A DNA stretch of 9,789 nt, taken from NCBI GenBank assembly GCA_016919565.1, contig JACXTO010000066.1:1-9789 (forward strand), in the 5' to 3' direction. Source of the stretch: Methanomassiliicoccaceae archaeon (GTDB taxonomy: Archaea > Thermoplasmatota > Thermoplasmata > Methanomassiliicoccales > UBA472). A model generated the notes under the pieces. It ran no database searches, was not told the origin of the DNA, and was given only the letters and a program-made list of their open reading frames with translations. The position numbers and the translations under genes were made by a program. Below, one piece after another: positions 5,743-9,789 of the stretch (position 1 is the first letter of the stretch; each line of letters begins with the position of its first letter).

Positions 5743-6187
5743 ACAGCTTCATGATCAGCCAGTTCTTGCCGCTCTGCTCCTTGCCCTTGAAACGGACCAG
5801 CGCGTAGGCGCCTTTGAGCCGCCGTCCCCGCAGCTCGACCACGATCTTGTCGTTGGTCCGCTCCTTCAGGCTGAACTCGCCGTCATCCCAGATCTTGACC
5901 GTCCCGCCGCCATACTCGCCCTTGGGGATGCTGCCCTCGAAGGTGGCGTATTCAAGCGGGTGGTCCTCCACCTGCACCGCCAGCCTCCTGACCTTCGGCT
6001 CCTCGGGCACGCCCTTCGGCACGGCCCAGCTCTTCAGGACGCCATCGAGCGCCAGGCGGAAATCGAAATGGAGGTGGCTGGCGTCGTGCTCCTGGACGAC
6101 GAAATTCGATGTCTCAGCCTGCCGCTTTCCCTCCGGCTCGGGGGAGCGGGCGAAGTCACGCTTGGCGCGGTAGTCTTCCAATGGCAT
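5741..6187 (-). CDS. Stand-alone LigD-type DNA 3'-phosphoesterase
   Basis: The PE domain removes 3'-phosphate and 3'-ribonucleotide ends to leave ligatable 3'-OH ends during break repair; in bacteria it is usually the N-terminal domain of LigD. This 148-residue protein is only that domain. Visible active-site residues match the Pseudomonas LigD set: His34, His40, Asp42 and Arg44 in EHDASHLHFDFRL (33-45), His76 in EDHPLEY, and Glu84 followed by GSIPKGEYGGG (85-95). The start at 6187 is chosen because family members begin with a similar LEDYRxKRDF motif and because TTATCTAA lies about 32 nt upstream. An ATG at 6247, overlapping the ppx stop as TGATG, would add 20 residues, but those codons (ATA, TTA, AGT) look non-coding. 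No Ku, ligase or primase-polymerase gene is in the window. It lies at the end of the polyphosphate-type gene block. Confidence 0.9.
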   Translation of the reverse strand: MPLEDYRAKRDFARSPEPEGKRQAETSNFVVQEHDASHLHFDFRLALDGVLKSWAVPKGVPEEPKVRRLAVQVEDHPLEYATFEGSIPKGEYGGGTVKIWDDGEFSLKERTNDKIVVELRGRRLKGAYALVRFKGKEQSGKNWLIMKL

Positions 6188-6215
6188 CCTTATCGGCAAT
6201 TCAACACTCGCCCGA

Positions 6216-6223
6216 TTAGATAA
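6216..6223 (-). promoter_or_regulatory. Candidate TATA box for the 3'-phosphoesterase gene
   Basis: Minus-strand TTATCTAA in the 59-nt gap after ppx is centred about 32 nt before the ATG at 6187, allowing a nearly leaderless transcript. It supports the short start and suggests the gene can be transcribed separately from ppx. Confidence 0.4.
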
Positions 6224-6246
6224 CCCTATGGCACGAGAGGAAAGCA

Positions 6247-7797
6247 TCAATCCATGGGGCCGACGGTGCGGACCCGGAGCGACAGCTCGCGGTGGAAGAC
6301 CTTCCTGAACCCCTTGGCATGCGACTCCGCGCCCCATACCTCCAGCTGGCAATCGCCGGACGCCAGTATCTCCAGCAATGCCTTGTCCTTGTCGGCATAG
6401 ACGAAGCGGGCGTGCTGGATCAGGCCGCAATGGCTTCGATCGAGGGATTCGGCCAGCTTCAGGAAGACGCTCAGCTGCTGCAGCACCGCGAGCGAGGGCT
6501 CGTCCAGCTCATCGCTCCTCTTGCCCGCCGCCTTCTTGCGGTGGAACTTGGCCAGATTGGCCATGACGTTGATCTCGTGCTGGTTGAAGCCAAGCAGCTC
6601 GGCATTACGGATGATGTAATAGGAATGCGCCTGGTGATCGGCGAAGGAGATGAAGTCGCCAATATCGTGCAGATAGGCGGCGTGGCCCAGCAGCTCCCTC
6701 TCGTCCTTGCCCAGGGTATGGATCCCCTCCACCTTGGCGGTATCGAACAGTTCCAGCGAGATTCGTCTGATCGTCTCGGCATGAACCTCGTCCGTGCCGA
6801 ACGACCGGGCTAGCTGCAGCACGCTCCTCTCCCGCACCCCCATGCTCTGGTAGCTCGGGAACCCCTCTATCCGGGAGAGGTAGTCGACGATCATGCCGTC
6901 CAGCAGGCCGCCCTCGCTGACCCTGACCTCCGGGACGTTCAGCTCCTCCATCAGCGTCTCGAGTATGGCAGCCCCGCCGATGATGATGTCCGCCCTCTCC
7001 GGGTTGATGCCGGGGACCCTGCGTCTCTCCTCCAGGTTCTTGGTGCTCAGCAACGCAACGGTACGCTTCAGCTTGCTGAGCGTGAGCGTGGAGGCCTCCC
7101 CGCCGAAGTTCTTGGCCGCGATCTGCGCCAGGTTGATCGCCGACCCTGAGCTGGCCACCGCCATCTCCGCCCCATGCTTCTTCACCCTCTGGACGGTGCG
7201 GACGATCTTGTTCCGCACGGACTTCTTCATCAGCGAATAGCGTTCAGGGAAGATCGGGCCGGTCTCCTCCGGAGGTACGAAGAGCGTCGTAAGTCGTATC
7301 GCGCCAAGGTTCAGGCTGTCCAGCATCTGATAGTTCTTCTGGTCCCCGACGATCACCTCGGTGCTTCCCCCGCCGACGTCGATGAACGTCGCCCTCTTGC
7401 CGCCCAGGTCGACGGAGTTCGACACGCCGAGATAGATCAGCCTAGCCTCCTCCAGCCCGGAGATGATCTTGAACTCCAGCCCGGTCTCGGCCTTCAAACG
7501 TTCCAGGAACTCCACCTGGTTGCCGGCTTCCCTGGTGGCCGAGGTGCAGACTGCGATGAACTCCTCCGCTCCGTAGGAGCGCCCCATGGTCACGAAGTGC
7601 TTGCACACCAGTACGGCGCGCTCCATCGCCTCGGGGATGAGCTCCTGGGTGAGGTACTCCTTCTCCCCCAACCGGACCACTTGCTTCTGCAGCGAGAGTA
7701 TCGTGAACGAGAAATTGGGATTGAGCCTGACGACCGCCGCCCTCACCGAGTTCGTGCCGAGGTCGATGAACTCGACCACTTTGCCAGCTAGGTCCAT
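6247..7797 (-). CDS. ppx: Ppx/GppA-family exopolyphosphatase with C-terminal HD domain
   Basis: Ppx/GppA enzymes release phosphate from polyphosphate ends or convert pppGpp to ppGpp. The 516-residue protein has the ASKHA-type phosphatase core to about residue 310: DLGTNSVR (12-19), TSATREAGN (85-93), SGLEEARLIYLG (113-124) with Glu116 as the likely catalytic base, DVGGGSTEV (140-148), SSGSAINLA (216-224) and SEGGLLDGM (294-302). Residues from about 320 to 510 form the HD-type C-terminal domain found in long Ppx: LHDIG (376-380), AHSYYI (390-395), KFHRK (417-421) and LAESLDRSH (448-456). It follows the CHAD-MPE-HD gene by 41 nt on the same strand, with TATTTTAA in the gap, so an internal promoter is possible. 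Polyphosphate is the likelier substrate given the CHAD neighbour; pppGpp cannot be excluded. The motifs are intact. Confidence 0.93.
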   Translation of the reverse strand: MDLAGKVVEFIDLGTNSVRAAVVRLNPNFSFTILSLQKQVVRLGEKEYLTQELIPEAMERAVLVCKHFVTMGRSYGAEEFIAVCTSATREAGNQVEFLERLKAETGLEFKIISGLEEARLIYLGVSNSVDLGGKRATFIDVGGGSTEVIVGDQKNYQMLDSLNLGAIRLTTLFVPPEETGPIFPERYSLMKKSVRNKIVRTVQRVKKHGAEMAVASSGSAINLAQIAAKNFGGEASTLTLSKLKRTVALLSTKNLEERRRVPGINPERADIIIGGAAILETLMEELNVPEVRVSEGGLLDGMIVDYLSRIEGFPSYQSMGVRERSVLQLARSFGTDEVHAETIRRISLELFDTAKVEGIHTLGKDERELLGHAAYLHDIGDFISFADHQAHSYYIIRNAELLGFNQHEINVMANLAKFHRKKAAGKRSDELDEPSLAVLQQLSVFLKLAESLDRSHCGLIQHARFVYADKDKALLEILASGDCQLEVWGAESHAKGFRKVFHRELSLRVRTVGPMD

Positions 7798-7826
7798 CCT
7801 ATCCCATGTAGCTTATCTGCACCGGC

Positions 7827-7834
7827 TTAAAATA
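7827..7834 (-). promoter_or_regulatory. Candidate TATA box upstream of ppx
   Basis: Minus-strand TATTTTAA lies in the 41-nt gap between the fusion gene and ppx, centred about 33 nt before the ppx ATG. Transcription would begin near 7805, leaving only a few leader bases, although GGGATAGG just before the ATG could also act as a weak ribosome binding site. ppx may therefore be co-transcribed and also expressed on its own. Confidence 0.4.
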
Positions 7835-7838
7835 CTTA

Positions 7839-9789
7839 TCAGCGACCCTTGGTTTTCAGGGCGAGCTCTAGACCGAACGCTTTCCGGAAAAGGTCTCCTT
7901 TCCTCAAAGCTTCACTCATCTCCGCGCTCGCGTCGCCCTTCGTGACCAGCCTGATGGTCAGCTCGTCCTTGGCGACCATGCATTCGATATTCTCCACCAC
8001 GGAGGAATGGGTGGAATCCAGTCCATCAGCGATGCGCAATAGCGCGGCAAGCTTGCTCACCCTGGTCTTTTCGCTCTCCCGCAGCGCGGCGTAATGCGCG
8101 TGCTTCTTCTTCGGGATGGAGCGGGTGTGATAGCGTGCCACCGCCCCGATGAGCTGTCTCTCCTTCTCGGTCAGAGGCAGGTCGGCATCGCTCAGGATCA
8201 ATGACAGCGTGTTCTTGTGGTGTGACGATGTCCCCGCCGACCATCCGATGTCATGCAGGACGCCCGCACATTCCAGGATGAATCGGTCCTCGGTCTTCAG
8301 CTTGTGTGATTTCACCAGCTGGTCGAACATCTCCAAGGCGAGCCTGGTTACCTGCTCCGTATGCCTGTCGAGCTGCCGGTACTTCTCCGCCACCTTGCGC
8401 ACCTCGACCAGGACATCCTCCCTGGGCCGTTGGGCGGCAACTGTCGATAGCCTACTGTTTTGCTCAACCACATGATCGAACGAACGCCCCTGGATCACCA
8501 TCTGGGCGAATTCCTCGGGAAGGCCATTGTCGCGGATGGCCTTAACCGTCGCTTCCACATCGAACTCGACCTTCACATGCTCGACCTGCAGCGGTTCGAT
8601 GGTCATCATGGCATAGGTCGCCCTCGGGTCGCCGTCGTCCGGTCGGCCGATGGTGCCAGCATTCACGAAGAGCGTTCCTTCGACCTGCCTCACCATCGGC
8701 CTGTGGGCGTGGCCTACTATGATCACCTGCGCGTCCGATGAGCGCGCCAGCTCTGCCAGCCGCTCCTCGCTCGTCTCCAGCGCCAGGCCCTCGTCCAGCG
8801 AGGTCGGGCTGCCATGCGTCATAAGGAACTTCTTTCCCGCCACCTGGAACCGGACCTCGCGGGGCAGCCCCCTGAGGAACTTCCTGCTCTTGGTGCTCAA
8901 ATGGTCATACGCCCATCGGTAAGCCAGCTGCTTCTTGGGCTCCTTGGCGCTCGGCTCCTTTCCGCATTCCCCGACGTTCAGGGTCATCAGGTCGTAATTG
9001 CCGATCACGCTGACCATATCGCCGGACCGGGTCATTCGAACTACATCCTCGGGGAACGGTCCGTAGCCTACCTGGTCCCCGGTGTTCAGGAAGATGGTCG
9101 CTCCCTTCGAGCGGGCATCTGCCAGGACGGCCTCCAAAGCCTTGAGGCTTCCATGTATGTCGCCCAGCAGCGCGATCTTGGTTGGAGCGGAAGCGAGCAT
9201 CCGGTTCAGGATCGCTTCCTGATCGCTCTGGAAGTCGGCCGCTCGGATCGCCTTCTCGATGAGGGCATCCAGAAAGACGCCCTTCCCCCAACTGCCCCAT
9301 ATCGACACGAACTCTTGGTAGAGCGAGGCTTTCCTCACGCGGCGGTCATCTAGGATGAACTGCAATCCGGGTCGGAGTTCCTTCATTGCAGCGGCCGTGA
9401 TCTCTGTGCCGTCACTCCAGGCGTTCTCGCGCAGCACCGTCTCAAGCTCCGAGGTCCAGACATCGCAATCATGCATCTCACCCAGGACATCCTGGAAGTT
9501 CTTGATATTGGAGATCTCCTCCTTCAGGCCATCGGCGTAGAGCGGATGGAATATCTCCAGGGTGTACCGCAAACGCTTGGCAGAGATGCGCATGGCATGG
9601 TGCTCCGCCATTGCCAGCGGCCGTTCCACGAACTTGGCGTAGCCTAGGACCTCCTCCGCCCTTTCCTGGATGTTGTCCATGGATCGCCGCAGAGCCTCCC
9701 TGGTCCGGGGGTCAGTCCCATGAGGCAACGACAGTTCCATCATGGCAAGGCGCTCGGTCAGCTCCTCGATGGTCCGGTCCTCGACCAGC
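7839..9789 (-). CDS. CHAD - metallophosphoesterase - HD domain fusion protein (5' end outside the window)
   Basis: Three domains are visible. Numbering from the Met codon at 9743: residues up to about 150 are the C-terminal half of a CHAD domain, with HHAMRISAKRLRYTLEIF (48-65) and FQDVLGEMHDCDVW (83-96). Residues 188 to about 415 are a calcineurin-like metallophosphoesterase with GDIHG (194-198), GDQVGYGP (222-229), GNYD (248-251, where GNHD is usual), THGS (309-312) and GHAHRP (344-349). Residues from about 450 to 634 are an HD domain with LHDIG (496-500), SSHHK (506-510), ARYHT (536-540) and IADGLDSTH (571-579). The frame stays open through 9789 and the first CHAD half is missing, so the true start lies beyond the edge, not at 9743. 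CHAD domains bind polyphosphate, and the HD domain resembles that of the adjacent Ppx, so a polyphosphate-linked phosphatase or regulator is likely. Substrate of the MPE domain is unknown. It lies 41 nt upstream of ppx. Confidence 0.88.
   Translation of the reverse strand, partial: LVEDRTIEELTERLAMMELSLPHGTDPRTREALRRSMDNIQERAEEVLGYAKFVERPLAMAEHHAMRISAKRLRYTLEIFHPLYADGLKEEISNIKNFQDVLGEMHDCDVWTSELETVLRENAWSDGTEITAAAMKELRPGLQFILDDRRVRKASLYQEFVSIWGSWGKGVFLDALIEKAIRAADFQSDQEAILNRMLASAPTKIALLGDIHGSLKALEAVLADARSKGATIFLNTGDQVGYGPFPEDVVRMTRSGDMVSVIGNYDLMTLNVGECGKEPSAKEPKKQLAYRWAYDHLSTKSRKFLRGLPREVRFQVAGKKFLMTHGSPTSLDEGLALETSEERLAELARSSDAQVIIVGHAHRPMVRQVEGTLFVNAGTIGRPDDGDPRATYAMMTIEPLQVEHVKVEFDVEATVKAIRDNGLPEEFAQMVIQGRSFDHVVEQNSRLSTVAAQRPREDVLVEVRKVAEKYRQLDRHTEQVTRLALEMFDQLVKSHKLKTEDRFILECAGVLHDIGWSAGTSSHHKNTLSLILSDADLPLTEKERQLIGAVARYHTRSIPKKKHAHYAALRESEKTRVSKLAALLRIADGLDSTHSSVVENIECMVAKDELTIRLVTKGDASAEMSEALRKGDLFRKAFGLELALKTKGR

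Noticed and set aside
6188..6430. An N-terminal extension of the 3'-phosphoesterase frame into ppx
   Set aside because: Most of it overlaps the ppx coding region in another frame, and the remainder uses codons unlike the neighbouring genes.
1..9789. CRISPR arrays, insertion sequences, tRNA or rRNA genes
   Set aside because: I saw no regularly spaced repeats, transposase motifs, terminal inverted repeats of element type, or tRNA/rRNA-like sequence on either strand.

Overview
The window looks like a moderately GC-rich archaeal chromosome. The gene set (archaeal-type FBPase/IMPase, a stand-alone NAD kinase beside it, a minimal JAMM protein, an archaeal fused sugar nucleotidyltransferase/left-handed beta-helix protein, a stand-alone LigD 3'-phosphoesterase) fits, as do TATA-like boxes 25-40 nt before several starts and occasional GGAGG-type ribosome binding sites. 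The flavour suggests a euryarchaeon, perhaps Thermoplasmata/Methanomassiliicoccales. That placement is an impression from the proteins, not the result of a search.

Layout from left to right. (1) Positions 1-521, minus: the N-terminal part of phosphoenolpyruvate synthase, running off the left edge. (2) Positions 522-674: a divergent promoter region. (3) Positions 675-2634, plus: a tight run of an FBPase/IMPase-family phosphatase, an NAD kinase and a small JAMM metallopeptidase. (4) Positions 2631-5158, minus: a two-gene operon of phosphohexomutase (GlmM-like) then sugar-1-phosphate nucleotidyltransferase/acetyltransferase (GlmU-like), giving a route from glucosamine-6-P to UDP-GlcNAc. It meets the plus-strand run tail to tail with overlapping stop codons inside one CTAG. 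(5) Positions 5159-5464: a 306-nt divergent intergenic region with inverted repeats and the clearest TATA box of the window. (6) Positions 5465-5683, plus: a small lysine-rich protein of unknown function, followed by a terminator-like hairpin. (7) Positions 5741-9789, minus: a three-gene block in the order CHAD-metallophosphoesterase-HD fusion (its 5' end lies outside the window), Ppx/GppA exopolyphosphatase with a C-terminal HD domain, and a stand-alone LigD-type DNA 3'-phosphoesterase.

Two themes connect the genes. The left part is central carbon and cofactor metabolism: gluconeogenesis through PEP synthase and FBPase, NADP(H) balance, and amino-sugar nucleotide synthesis. The right part looks like a polyphosphate module: CHAD domains are known polyphosphate binders, Ppx degrades polyphosphate or pppGpp, and the two adjacent proteins end in recognisably related HD domains. 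The CHAD-MPE-HD protein is the best candidate for a poorly described system here.
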